From assembly GCA_963663025.1 (NCBI GenBank), contig OY760073.1:248001-312000 (forward strand): a stretch of DNA of 64,000 bases, read 5' to 3'. Below the pieces are notes generated by a model. It worked only from the letters and a program-made list of their open reading frames with translations, was not told where the DNA came from and ran no database searches. A program made the translations under genes and the position numbers. The number at the start of each line of letters is the position of its first letter. Within the stretch, counting starts at the first letter, position 1. Of the stretch, positions 1 through 7,641 are shown piece after piece. This DNA is from JAGWBF01 sp963663025. GTDB taxonomy: Bacteria > Chloroflexota > Dehalococcoidia > Lucifugimonadales > JAGWBF01.

Positions 1-656
1 AAGGCGGGAATCAACCACCCGGGGAAGGGTGTCTTGCGCGAGGCTTCCTGGACGATAAGGTCCGTTGCTGCGGCAAAGGGGCTGTCGGCCACGATGGCGG
101 CTATGCCCGGCTCTTCGAGGGCGGCCAGGATGGATGTAACCCCGCCCATGGAGTATCCCATCAACCCGACCTTGCCTGCAGTGGCCCCCTTCTCTTCAAC
201 CAGGTAGTCGTAAGCCCCCAGCACATCCCAGCGCTCGAAGTAGCCGCCGGATATCTGGTCGCCCTCGGATTGGCCATGTCCTCGCAGGTCGAACAGCAGC
301 AGGTCGTAGCCCTCCTCAACCAAACCATCGGCCAAGTCCAGGGCGTAGTCCGCGGACCGTACGCTGCTCAAGCCATGGACGAATATCAGGTGCGGGTTGT
401 CTTGGCCCTCTTGCCGCTTGCCTGATATATACCAGCCGACGAGCTGCACCTCCTGTCCCCTCCCATGGAACGCCACATCCGCCCACTCAAGGTCGAAGTC
501 TGCTGGATGGCCCTCCTGGGGATAACGCTCAGCGCCGGTGAGACCCTGGGCTATGAAGAAAGCTATGAAAAGGTAGACGACCACAAGGAGAATAAGAGCT
601 GCTAACAGCCCCCACTTCACCTTTGGCCTCTTAAGTATTGATCCCAGTAGGACCAA
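1..656 (-). CDS. alpha/beta hydrolase, membrane-anchored (3' part cut by window edge)
   Basis: The reading frame runs off the left edge, so the C-terminus is missing. I start it at TTG 656, nine bases after a clear GGAGG; a GTG at 620 is the alternative. The N-terminus has one strong hydrophobic segment (about residues 14-37), so the protein is probably anchored with the hydrolase domain outside the membrane. Visible motifs are FVHGLSS, which fits the oxyanion-hole HG of the fold, a conserved FDLRGHG strand, and the nucleophile elbow GYSMGG with its serine. The acid and histidine of the triad should lie beyond the edge or near it. Substrate is unknown. It is the last gene of a co-oriented run after the ABC exporter genes. 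Confidence 0.8.
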   Translation of the reverse strand, partial: MVLLGSILKRPKVKWGLLAALILLVVVYLFIAFFIAQGLTGAERYPQEGHPADFDLEWADVAFHGRGQEVQLVGWYISGKRQEGQDNPHLIFVHGLSSVRSADYALDLADGLVEEGYDLLLFDLRGHGQSEGDQISGGYFERWDVLGAYDYLVEEKGATAGKVGLMGYSMGGVTSILAALEEPGIAAIVADSPFAAATDLIVQEASRKTPFPGWLIPA

Positions 657-718
657 CTAGCTAGACCTCCAGGATCAGCATAGGTAGGACGACGCGCGCC
701 CTCACGCTACGGAGAAGT

Positions 719-1465
719 CTAGAGCTCCTTCCGCCGAAAAACTGCCCAAGCCCCGACCAAAAACAGGGCGATGCATCCCGCGGCTATGGGGAAGGTCTGC
801 CAGGCGTCGCCGATCCTTCCGCCTTCCGTGATGCCGCTAGTGTTCATGGCCCACAGAACAAGGTTTATGGGCCAGTACTCTTCGGTTTTGGGTATCGCAG
901 TCAAGGGTATCTGGATGATGAAGAGGACCGAGGCAATGCCCCCGGCGAGCATCTGGCGGGAGAACATACCGCTCCAGAAAAAGGTCATCGAAGCCACGAA
1001 AATCAGGTAAAAGCCAATGATGCTCACGTATATGGCAAATGTTACGGCATCATAGTAGCTGATCAGAATGGTTGTCAGGACGAACATGACTATCGAGCCC
1101 GCGGCAAATCCTAGACACAGAGATGATGTCATTCCCATGAATCTGGCGGACACAAAGGCAGCCACGGAGACCGGTTTGCTGAGCACCATCCCGGCGGTGC
1201 CAGAAGCCCGTTCGTTGGCCAGGACGCCCATGCCGAAGACGATGGCGATCAGGGCGCCTACTGTAGCTGTCGTAGTCCCGTAGGCTTCCAGCAGTCCCCT
1301 GGCCAAGTCTCTGTCCCTCTCGAGATCGGTGAATAAGGAGACGATGAAAGGGATGACGGCAATCAGTAGAGCTACCGCGGCAAAGAAAGCGGCCGCGCCC
1401 ACGAGGCGCCATGTGCGGCGCTGCTCCAGCATCTCCTTGGATATCAAGGTCCAGAAGCCAGTCAT
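719..1465 (-). CDS. ABC-2 type transporter permease
   Basis: A 248-residue membrane protein with about six hydrophobic segments and a short soluble N-terminus that starts MTGFWTLISKEMLEQRR, typical of ABC-2 permeases of the NosY/YhaP kind. A region reading NERASGTAGMVLSKPVS matches the conserved cytoplasmic segment of this family, which is rich in E, G and T before a helix. The ATG overlaps the stop of the ATPase gene by four bases (ATGA), so the two are translationally coupled and form one exporter. Substrate is unknown. A longer frame upstream in the same register is a shadow of the ATPase gene. Confidence 0.9.
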   Translation of the reverse strand: MTGFWTLISKEMLEQRRTWRLVGAAAFFAAVALLIAVIPFIVSLFTDLERDRDLARGLLEAYGTTTATVGALIAIVFGMGVLANERASGTAGMVLSKPVSVAAFVSARFMGMTSSLCLGFAAGSIVMFVLTTILISYYDAVTFAIYVSIIGFYLIFVASMTFFWSGMFSRQMLAGGIASVLFIIQIPLTAIPKTEEYWPINLVLWAMNTSGITEGGRIGDAWQTFPIAAGCIALFLVGAWAVFRRKEL

Positions 1466-2406
1466 GCTTCCACCTCTCCCTCGGTGACCAGGTCCACGAA
1501 CACATCCTCCAGGCTGGCTTGGGTCAGCTCGTAGTGAAGTAAGGTCAGGCCGCTCTCGTGTACCAGCCGCGGCAGCTCCTTCTTGGAAGCATCTGTGTCC
1601 GACACCGCCACGCGGAAGAGGTGCCGGTCTCCGTGGACGCTCCCTTCCATGGAAGTCAACCACTCCCGCCCTCCCAGCAGGGCAGCCAGGGGCGCAGGGT
1701 CTTCTTCCACCTCGATTCTGTAAACGGAGCCGTGCTGGGAGGAACGTATCTCGTCGATTGTCCCACTGGCGACCATCCGCCCCCGGTTTATGATGGCCAC
1801 ATGGTCGCACACTCGCTCCACATCGCTGAGGATATGGGTGGACACGAACACCGTGGTCTCGCCCTTCAGGGCTGCGATGGTCTCCAGCATATCCCGGCGG
1901 CCCATGGGGTCCAGGGCTGAGGCAGGCTCGTCCAGGAACAGCACCTGGGGCTGATGGATGAGGGCTTGGGCCAGACCCAGACGCTGAAGCATTCCCCTGG
2001 AGTAGCCCTTTATCTGCCGGTTGCCTGCGTCGGCGAGGTCTACCTGCCCGAGGACTTGTGCCACCCGATCTCTCGCCTTCCCTGGGTCAATGTTGTATAA
2101 GCTCGCTGTGAAGAGCAGGAACTCCCTGCCTTTCATCCAGCCGTAGAAGGAGGGGGATTCGGGCAGGTATCCTACCTTGGAGCGCAGGTCCATTGGCTTG
2201 CTGGAAACATCCTCGCCAGCCACCCACATGTGCCCTGAAGTAGGATTGGTCAGTCCCGTCAGCAGCCGCAGGGTCGTGGTCTTTCCGGCGCCGTTGGGTC
2301 CCAGAAACCCGAAGGTCGCCCCTTGCTCCACCGACACGTTCAGCTGGTCCACGGCCCTAAGGTTTCCGAAGTTCTTGCAGAGTGCTTCACAGCGTATAGC
2401 TTCCAT
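1462..2406 (-). CDS. ABC transporter ATP-binding protein
   Basis: This 314-residue ATPase drives the ABC-2 permease that follows it. Walker A (GPNGAGKTT), an ABC signature written YSRGMLQRLGLAQ, Walker B (VLFLDEPASALDP) and the switch histidine (STHILSD) are all present in order. A C-terminal region of about 90 residues carries the small domain seen in NosF/CcmA-type exporters. I start at ATG 2406 rather than GTG 2445, because the longer form would run into the crotonase gene and gives no family sequence. Likely an exporter of a lipid, antibiotic or peptide, but the sequence does not say which. Confidence 0.92.
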   Translation of the reverse strand: MEAIRCEALCKNFGNLRAVDQLNVSVEQGATFGFLGPNGAGKTTTLRLLTGLTNPTSGHMWVAGEDVSSKPMDLRSKVGYLPESPSFYGWMKGREFLLFTASLYNIDPGKARDRVAQVLGQVDLADAGNRQIKGYSRGMLQRLGLAQALIHQPQVLFLDEPASALDPMGRRDMLETIAALKGETTVFVSTHILSDVERVCDHVAIINRGRMVASGTIDEIRSSQHGSVYRIEVEEDPAPLAALLGGREWLTSMEGSVHGDRHLFRVAVSDTDASKKELPRLVHESGLTLLHYELTQASLEDVFVDLVTEGEVEA

Positions 2407-2429
2407 ATGTGTCTTGCTTTCTCCTTGAC

Positions 2430-3233
2430 CTATCGGCCCTTCCACTGGGGAGGACGCTTCTCCGCGAAGGCCTTGGGACCTTCCACCGAGTCTTCGCTCT
2501 GGAGGAGGTGATTGTACATATTGTACGTCAGAATGGAAGCGGACTCGGCGCTCATATCCATGCTTCTAATGGCCAGTTCCTTGAAGTACCTCACGGAAAG
2601 CGGGGCGTTGAGGATTATCTTGGAAGCCATGGACATGGCTTCATCCATAAGGGAATCGGGAGGGACCACCTTGTTGACGAAGCCGATGTCGTAGGCCCTC
2701 TGGGCGGTGATCGCCTCGCCGGTCAGCACCAGTTCCATGGTCCCGGCCATGGACAGCATCTTGGGGAGCATGACCGCAAAGGGCGGGAGGAGGCCGACCC
2801 TGGACTCGGTTATCCCCAGCTTGGCATCCTCTGCCGCGATTCGGATGTCGCAGAGCTGGGCGATGGACCAGCCGCCCGCCAGGGCAAAACCGTTGATGGC
2901 GGCGATCAGGGGCTTCCAGGTCTGGGGCCACATGAAGGGTCGCTCGGGGGATGCCATGCTGTCCCGGGCGTGGGCCTGCACCCCGGTCGCGTTGTCGCCG
3001 GCCCGCTCCTTCAGGTCCCGGCCGGCACAGAAGGCCCGGCCGGCGCCGGTTATGATGGCAACCCGGGCCTCATCATCCTGGTCGTACTTCTCGATGGCCC
3101 CACCCAGCTCGCTGCGGAGCTGGCGGTTTATAGCGTTCAACGACTCTGGCCGGTTCAGGGTGATGGTCACGACTTGGCCGCGCTTCTCATAGAGCACGGC
3201 ATCCCCAGGCTCGGTGAACTTCAAAGATGTCAT
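2430..3233 (-). CDS. enoyl-CoA hydratase/isomerase family protein (crotonase fold)
   Basis: A full-length 267-residue crotonase-fold protein that acts on acyl-CoA thioesters in the cytoplasm. The CoA and oxyanion-hole segment AFCAGRDLKE (about 68-77) and the second segment ALAGGWSIAQLCD (117-129) are clear. Of the two glutamates used by classical hydratases, the second is present (E143 in TESRVG), but the first position, after the GG at 120-121, is Ser123. The enzyme may therefore be an isomerase, hydrolase or lyase rather than a true hydratase. It fits the acyl-CoA theme of the window. The downstream ATPase gene starts 23 bases beyond its stop. Confidence 0.9.
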   Translation of the reverse strand: MTSLKFTEPGDAVLYEKRGQVVTITLNRPESLNAINRQLRSELGGAIEKYDQDDEARVAIITGAGRAFCAGRDLKERAGDNATGVQAHARDSMASPERPFMWPQTWKPLIAAINGFALAGGWSIAQLCDIRIAAEDAKLGITESRVGLLPPFAVMLPKMLSMAGTMELVLTGEAITAQRAYDIGFVNKVVPPDSLMDEAMSMASKIILNAPLSVRYFKELAIRSMDMSAESASILTYNMYNHLLQSEDSVEGPKAFAEKRPPQWKGR

Positions 3234-3275
3234 CCTTCTCCTCCAGTGCAGGGTCCCATGGACCGGTTGCCCGAC

Positions 3276-3617
3276 TTATGCGTAGGGGCCCAGGTAAACT
3301 CCTCCGATGACGTGAACGTGCCCGTGCTGCTGGCTCTGCATAGCATCGGGCCCGAAGTTGGACAGGACGCGGAAGCCGTTGGGGCAGAACCTCGCCCCCA
3401 CCTCGACCACAACCTGACCCACCCGCTCCATAGGGCCCTTCTCCCAGAGCTGTATCTGGGTCATGTGCTCCTTGGGCATGACCAGGAGCATCACGGGCAC
3501 CCAGTTCAGGACGTTGGAAATAGCTATGACTTGGTCGTCTTCGAAATGGATGGTTGCCGGTTCTTCCTTGGCGACTATCCGGCAGAATACGCAGTTACTT
3601 GATGGTGTCGTCAACAC
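3276..3617 (-). CDS. HIT family protein (nucleotide hydrolase or transferase)
   Basis: A short 113-residue histidine-triad protein. It has the N-terminal C9-x-x-C12 pair (CVFCRI) often seen in bacterial HIT proteins and the catalytic triad HGHVHV (H98, H100, H102). HIT proteins hydrolyse or transfer AMP from nucleotide conjugates; the exact substrate is not readable here. The start is GTG 3617, because a TGA lies two codons upstream. No strong ribosome-binding site is visible. The C-terminus is short, ending a dozen residues after the triad, so it lacks the tail that sets specificity in some homologues. Confidence 0.88.
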   Translation of the reverse strand: MLTTPSSNCVFCRIVAKEEPATIHFEDDQVIAISNVLNWVPVMLLVMPKEHMTQIQLWEKGPMERVGQVVVEVGARFCPNGFRVLSNFGPDAMQSQQHGHVHVIGGVYLGPYA

Positions 3618-3658
3618 ATATCAACAGGGAATAGCTGATTATAGAGCAGGGCACTCCC

Positions 3659-5047
3659 CTAAGACCGGGCCGGCCGGCCCTTGGGGCGCTCCTTTCCCTG
3701 CCCAAATCGGTAGTCGGGCGCATTTATCCTGATCTTCTGCACGACCTGGTTGTCGCTTAGCCGGGACGTAACCGGGAGAGAAAAGACATCCTCGTTGGCT
3801 GTGATCACCGTGGGCAGCCTTCCGTTGTGCCGGTGCACAATGAGCTGTAGCAGCTTCTCCTCTGCCCAGGGTGTGCTGCTCTGCGCCCCCAGATCATCCA
3901 GCACCAGGAAGGGCGAGAGCTTTATTGCTTCAAAGCGCTCATCGTAGGCGACGCGGCTGTCGGGCGCGAAAGCTGCCCTCAGATGGTCCAGAAGCGCCGG
4001 AACGAAGGCGAATATGGCCCCCTGGCCCTTGGCCAGCCTTTCGTTAACGATCGACACTGCAAGGTGGGTCTTTCCGCACCCGTTCGGTCCCAAGAGGAGA
4101 AGCCAGCCGTCGGGGTCGGCCGAATAGTTTCTCGCAGCGTCCTTTACGGCCTTCAGGCTCTCTCTCTGGTAAGGGCCTGCATTCATACCTGTAGTGTCGA
4201 AGGTCTCGAAAGTCATGCGGTTTCGGGTGTCCACGCTGAGCCCTCCGAAATCCTGGAAAGAGGAATCGACGTCGGACCCCAGGGAATAGATGCGGGATGT
4301 GCGGCTGGAGCTCAAACGTGAGCGCATGCCCTCATCCAGCTGGTTCAGCTTGCCTCGAAGAGTGACGATAGTGGGAAGCTCAGCGTTGAAGCGGTGGTTG
4401 ATCACCTGGAACAGCTTCTCCTGCGCCCAGGTTGTGCTGCCCTGGGTACCCATGTCATCCAGCACCAGGATGGGCACATCCCTGATCTGCTGGAAGATGT
4501 CGTCGTAGCTCAAAGCCGAGTCGGGGCTGAAGGTAGCCCGCAGGTGGTCCAGCAGGTCCGAAACGTGGGTGAAGAAGAGGGTGTGTCCCTTGTCGATGCA
4601 GCGGTTGGCTATGGCGGCCGCCAGGTGGGTCTTACCCGAACCCGAGGGGCCTGTAAGCACCAGCCAGCCCTGGGGATTCTCCGCAAACGCCCGCCCCGCG
4701 TCGAGGGCATCGGTCAAGGCGCTTTGTGATGCTTGGTCTGTAGAGCTGTCCGGCAGGTCCATACTCTCGAAGGTCATCCGCTTGAGGGGTCCCAGGTTGC
4801 TGTACCGGTGGAGATGGTCGATACTCCGCTCCCTGAGCTCCTGCTCACGGCACCGGCACGGGAAGACCTGCCCGAAGTCGGGATGGGTGATGGCGACTCG
4901 CCGGCTGACCCAGCCCGTGCCCCGGCACAGAGAGCACTGGTCGACATCCGCTTCCGGAGGAGCCTCAGTAGCGGGGGGAACTGGGTCCCCGTCGCCTCTC
5001 GTACTCCCCAAGGCTGATCTTTTTAGTATATCCCCCAAGCTTTCCAT
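3659..5047 (-). CDS. tandem DnaC/DnaI-like AAA+ helicase loader (two ATPase modules)
   Basis: A 462-residue protein that contains the DnaC-type ATPase module twice, where usual loaders have one. An N-terminal Cys cluster (C38, C41, C64, C66) probably binds zinc. Module 1 has Walker A GPSGSGKT (133-140) and Walker B ILVLDD (193-198). Module 2 has Walker A GPNGCGKT (320-327) and Walker B FLVLDD (380-385). Both carry an SRL arginine motif. In module 1 the sensor-1 Asn is replaced (VTLRG against VITAN in module 2), so it may bind ATP without normal hydrolysis. The gene lies with the DnaD-like protein and dnaB, which points to replicative helicase loading. I chose ATG 5047 for its AAGGA site; ATG 5062 and TTG 5089 are possible. 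It overlaps the dnaD-like gene by about 80 bases. Confidence 0.85.
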   Translation of the reverse strand: MESLGDILKRSALGSTRGDGDPVPPATEAPPEADVDQCSLCRGTGWVSRRVAITHPDFGQVFPCRCREQELRERSIDHLHRYSNLGPLKRMTFESMDLPDSSTDQASQSALTDALDAGRAFAENPQGWLVLTGPSGSGKTHLAAAIANRCIDKGHTLFFTHVSDLLDHLRATFSPDSALSYDDIFQQIRDVPILVLDDMGTQGSTTWAQEKLFQVINHRFNAELPTIVTLRGKLNQLDEGMRSRLSSSRTSRIYSLGSDVDSSFQDFGGLSVDTRNRMTFETFDTTGMNAGPYQRESLKAVKDAARNYSADPDGWLLLLGPNGCGKTHLAVSIVNERLAKGQGAIFAFVPALLDHLRAAFAPDSRVAYDERFEAIKLSPFLVLDDLGAQSSTPWAEEKLLQLIVHRHNGRLPTVITANEDVFSLPVTSRLSDNQVVQKIRINAPDYRFGQGKERPKGRPARS

Positions 5048-5669
5048 CATCTTTTCCTTCATCGCGCCAGCGCCTGAGAATGGCTTCAATGTATCCCCAA
5101 CTCCGCTTGTTGTAGGCGCAGGCCTGCTGGACTGCCTCCTCCAGCCACGCGTCCGGGTAGAGCCTTTCAGCTTCCTTCAGCCGCTCTGCCAGGATGGGGG
5201 TCAGGAGGCCTATGTTCTCTTCGTACAGAGTGAATATGTTGGCCCGTTCTTCCTGCTTTTCGGGAATCACAGGGGTGGCCCATCTCCGGGAAGCTGGACT
5301 GACCGTTTCTCTCTCCAGTTTTTCCAGGGTGCGCCTACCTGGGGCATCGCCCAGCACGTACACATCCTCCCCGTCACCTATCCGGTCTTTAAGGAGGGTT
5401 CCCCTCTCGACGGCCAGCCGGAGGCCTCGCAATATGGCGTCATTGGTAGGCTCCTCAGAAGGGGAGAAGCTGCGACACAGTACGGGGTCAGAAGTGATAT
5501 CGACCTCGGACAGGTAGCGGGGGCCTTCTTTCTTGTTATGCAGCAGCCAGAGCACGCGCAGGGTGCACTTCAGCTCGGCGATGTCTGTGATTGCTTCAAG
5601 GAGTCGGCCGAACACCTGGTTCGGAACAGGTGTGTAGGCAGTGCCCGACGGGAACCCTTCCTCGGCCAC
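4965..5669 (-). CDS. DnaD/DnaB_2-domain replication initiation protein
   Basis: A 234-residue protein with the C-terminal DnaD fold: LYEENIGLLTP (the YxxxIG motif) is followed by a helix pair and NKRSWGYIEAILRRW plus a basic tail. The N-terminal half, about residues 15-95, looks like a winged-helix region that reads DITSDPVLCRSFSPSEEPTN. In Firmicutes, DnaD-family proteins recruit the helicase and its loader to origins or stalled forks. Here the gene sits between dnaB and a DnaC-like loader gene, which supports the same role. The GTG start at 5669 is one base beyond the dnaB stop, with AGAGG nine bases upstream inside dnaB. Its 3' end overlaps the loader gene. Confidence 0.85.
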   Translation of the reverse strand: MAEEGFPSGTAYTPVPNQVFGRLLEAITDIAELKCTLRVLWLLHNKKEGPRYLSEVDITSDPVLCRSFSPSEEPTNDAILRGLRLAVERGTLLKDRIGDGEDVYVLGDAPGRRTLEKLERETVSPASRRWATPVIPEKQEERANIFTLYEENIGLLTPILAERLKEAERLYPDAWLEEAVQQACAYNKRSWGYIEAILRRWRDEGKDDGKLGGYTKKISLGEYERRRGPSSPRY

Positions 5670-5670
5670 G

Positions 5671-7038
5671 TTAGAAGGCCTCTGGAACGAATGCCGCCGA
5701 CTCGAAACGGACCAGGTTGTCTCTGAAAAGCAGACCCACATTTCCAACAGGACCATGCCGATGCTTAGACACTATGAGCTCGGCAACGTTCTTAGGGTAA
5801 GGCCTGTCGGGATTGCGGGAGGCCCACTCATCCTCGTTGTAATAGACATCGTCCCGGTATATGAACATCACAACGTCGGCATCCTGCTCGATGCTTCCGC
5901 TTTCCCGCAGGTCCGAAAGCTGGGGCTTGTGGGATGTGCGGGCTTCGACAGCCCGGTTGAGCTGGGAAACGGCCAGCACTGGAACGTTCAGGTCCCGGGC
6001 CAGTCCCTTAATGGAGCGCGTGATCTCGCTCATCTCCTGGGCCCGGTTGTCGCCCCGCCCGGCTCCCTGTTGGATAATCTGGATGTAGTCTACAACCAGC
6101 AGGTCAAGCCCTCTTTCCTGGGATAGGCGCCGTGCCTTGCTGCGCATCTCGACGATACCCTGGAGGGGGCTGTCGTCTATATAGATGGGCAAGTCTGAGA
6201 GGGAGCCAATGGAGCTCATGATTGCCCGTTCCTGGGCCTCGGTGTACAAGCCCGTCCTGAGGCGCTGGGCATCCACTTCGGACTCGCTGGAAACCATCCT
6301 CATGGCAAGCTGGGCCCGGCTCATCTCCAGGCTGAAGATTGCAATGGTGTTTCCCGATTTGGCGGCGTTCATCGAGATGTTTATGGCGAGGGTGCTCTTT
6401 CCCAGGCTGGGGCGCGCGGCCAGAACGATCATGTCCGATCTGTGAAGCCCCCCCAGGAGCTCATCCAGCGAGCTGAATCCCGTCATCACTGGCGCGCCGG
6501 AAAGGGCCGCAGCATCCCCAACGTTTGCCCGCTCTTCCAGGTACTGGTCCAGCACGTCCCGGACATGAATGAAGTCCCGGGTAGGCTGGTCGGTGCGCAC
6601 CTGGAACAGGGTCTCCTCCGCCTTGCTGAGGGTGGCGTCAACGTCGACGGTATCCTCGTACCCGATGGCGGAGATCTTGCTTCCAGCGTCGATGAGGTTC
6701 CGCATGGTAGCGGTCTTGTTGACAATGCGCCCGTAGTACTCTATGTGCACCGATGTGGGCACCCCGGCCACAAGGTGGCTCAAGTATGCAACTCCGCCGA
6801 TCTGCTCCAGACGGCCATCTACCTCCAGCTGGCGTGATACGGTGATCTGGTCGATAGTCTCACCCCGCCGGAACAGGGAAACGCAGGCCTCGTAGCACAG
6901 CCTGTTCCTCTCCCGGTAGAAGTCGGTGGTCTTGAGGAAGGGCAGTACCTGCAGTATCGCATCGCCATCGATCAGGACCGAGCCGACCACAGCCTCTTCG
7001 GCTTCTATGTTGTGGGGGAGAAGCTTCTCTTCCAGCAT
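5671..7038 (-). CDS. dnaB: replicative DNA helicase DnaB
   Basis: The 455-residue hexameric helicase that unwinds DNA ahead of the replisome. The N-terminal DnaB domain begins LLPHNIEAEEAVVGS. The RecA-like motor has a Walker A written ARPSLGKST (about 208-216), the catalytic glutamate in FSLEMS (E238), and Walker B LLVVDYIQII. The DLRESGSIEQDADVV motif near residue 370 is typical of DnaB. No intein is visible at the usual Walker A insertion site. It is four bases from rplI, and the dnaD-like and loader genes follow directly, so helicase and loading factors are made together. Confidence 0.97.
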   Translation of the reverse strand: MLEEKLLPHNIEAEEAVVGSVLIDGDAILQVLPFLKTTDFYRERNRLCYEACVSLFRRGETIDQITVSRQLEVDGRLEQIGGVAYLSHLVAGVPTSVHIEYYGRIVNKTATMRNLIDAGSKISAIGYEDTVDVDATLSKAEETLFQVRTDQPTRDFIHVRDVLDQYLEERANVGDAAALSGAPVMTGFSSLDELLGGLHRSDMIVLAARPSLGKSTLAINISMNAAKSGNTIAIFSLEMSRAQLAMRMVSSESEVDAQRLRTGLYTEAQERAIMSSIGSLSDLPIYIDDSPLQGIVEMRSKARRLSQERGLDLLVVDYIQIIQQGAGRGDNRAQEMSEITRSIKGLARDLNVPVLAVSQLNRAVEARTSHKPQLSDLRESGSIEQDADVVMFIYRDDVYYNEDEWASRNPDRPYPKNVAELIVSKHRHGPVGNVGLLFRDNLVRFESAAFVPEAF

Positions 7039-7042
7039 CCGT

Positions 7043-7492
7043 TTACTCTTGGGATTCCGCCGTTACCAGTATGGTGGCTTGGATCCCGGGGGCTAGGTTA
7101 AGGACGATCTCGTGCTCGCCCGGCTCCCGGATGGGCTGCACCGTGTCAATCAGCTTGCGGTCGATCTCCCGTCCGGTAGCAGTGGTCAGCTCCTGGGCTA
7201 GCTGGGTTGGCGTGATGGCCCCGTAGTACTGGCCTGCCGGAGTGATCCTGGCGGATACGGTGATGTTGGTGCCCTCCAGGGAGGCCGCCAGCTCTTCCCA
7301 TTTCTGGGTCTCCCGCGTACGTCTCTCATCGCCCGTCTGCTTGAGACGTTCGATTTTCTTCATATTCTCGCGGGTGGCCGCTTCGGCCAGCTTCTTGGGG
7401 ATGAGGTAGTTGCGCGCGTAGCCGTCCTTCACGTTCTTCACGTCGCCGGCACGGGCCAGGGTTGAGACATCTTCGAGAAAAATAACCCTCAC
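7043..7492 (-). CDS. rplI: 50S ribosomal protein L9
   Basis: 149 residues, the usual length for bL9. The N-terminal rRNA-binding domain has the signature GDVKNVKDGYARNYLIPK (16-33), followed by the long central helix and a C-terminal domain with IDRKLID and EHEIVLNL. The start is GTG 7492 with GGAG eight bases upstream. Linkage rplI-dnaB is widespread in bacteria and matches the next gene here. Confidence 0.97.
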   Translation of the reverse strand: MRVIFLEDVSTLARAGDVKNVKDGYARNYLIPKKLAEAATRENMKKIERLKQTGDERRTRETQKWEELAASLEGTNITVSARITPAGQYYGAITPTQLAQELTTATGREIDRKLIDTVQPIREPGEHEIVLNLAPGIQATILVTAESQE

Positions 7493-7533
7493 GGTAGATA
7501 CTCCATGTGCATTGGATTTGGGGAGCGCAGCCT

Positions 7534-7549
7534 ATCCAATAGATTGGAT
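7534..7549. promoter_or_regulatory. perfect palindrome upstream of rplI
   Basis: ATCCAAT-AG-ATTGGAT, two perfect 7-base arms about 40 bases before the rplI start, in the 149-base gap after purL. It could be an operator or a hairpin in the rplI-dnaB leader. No clear -35/-10 pair is visible next to it, so the role is a guess. Confidence 0.35.
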
Positions 7550-7641
7550 GTGGGTGCGCCCGCTTGCCCGCTTGAAAGACGGATTATAACCGATGGGCCG
7601 AAAGAGGGGAAAGGGTGATCTGGATGTGTCCTTCGGTCTGA

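Noticed and set aside
1466..1810. upstream extension of the ABC permease
   Set aside because: It lies inside the ATPase gene in another phase; the ATGA overlap fixes the start at 1465.
2409..3602. 397-codon plus-strand frame opposite the crotonase and HIT genes
   Set aside because: It is antisense to two genes with clear catalytic motifs, reads as Gly/His/Pro-rich text, and has no family pattern.
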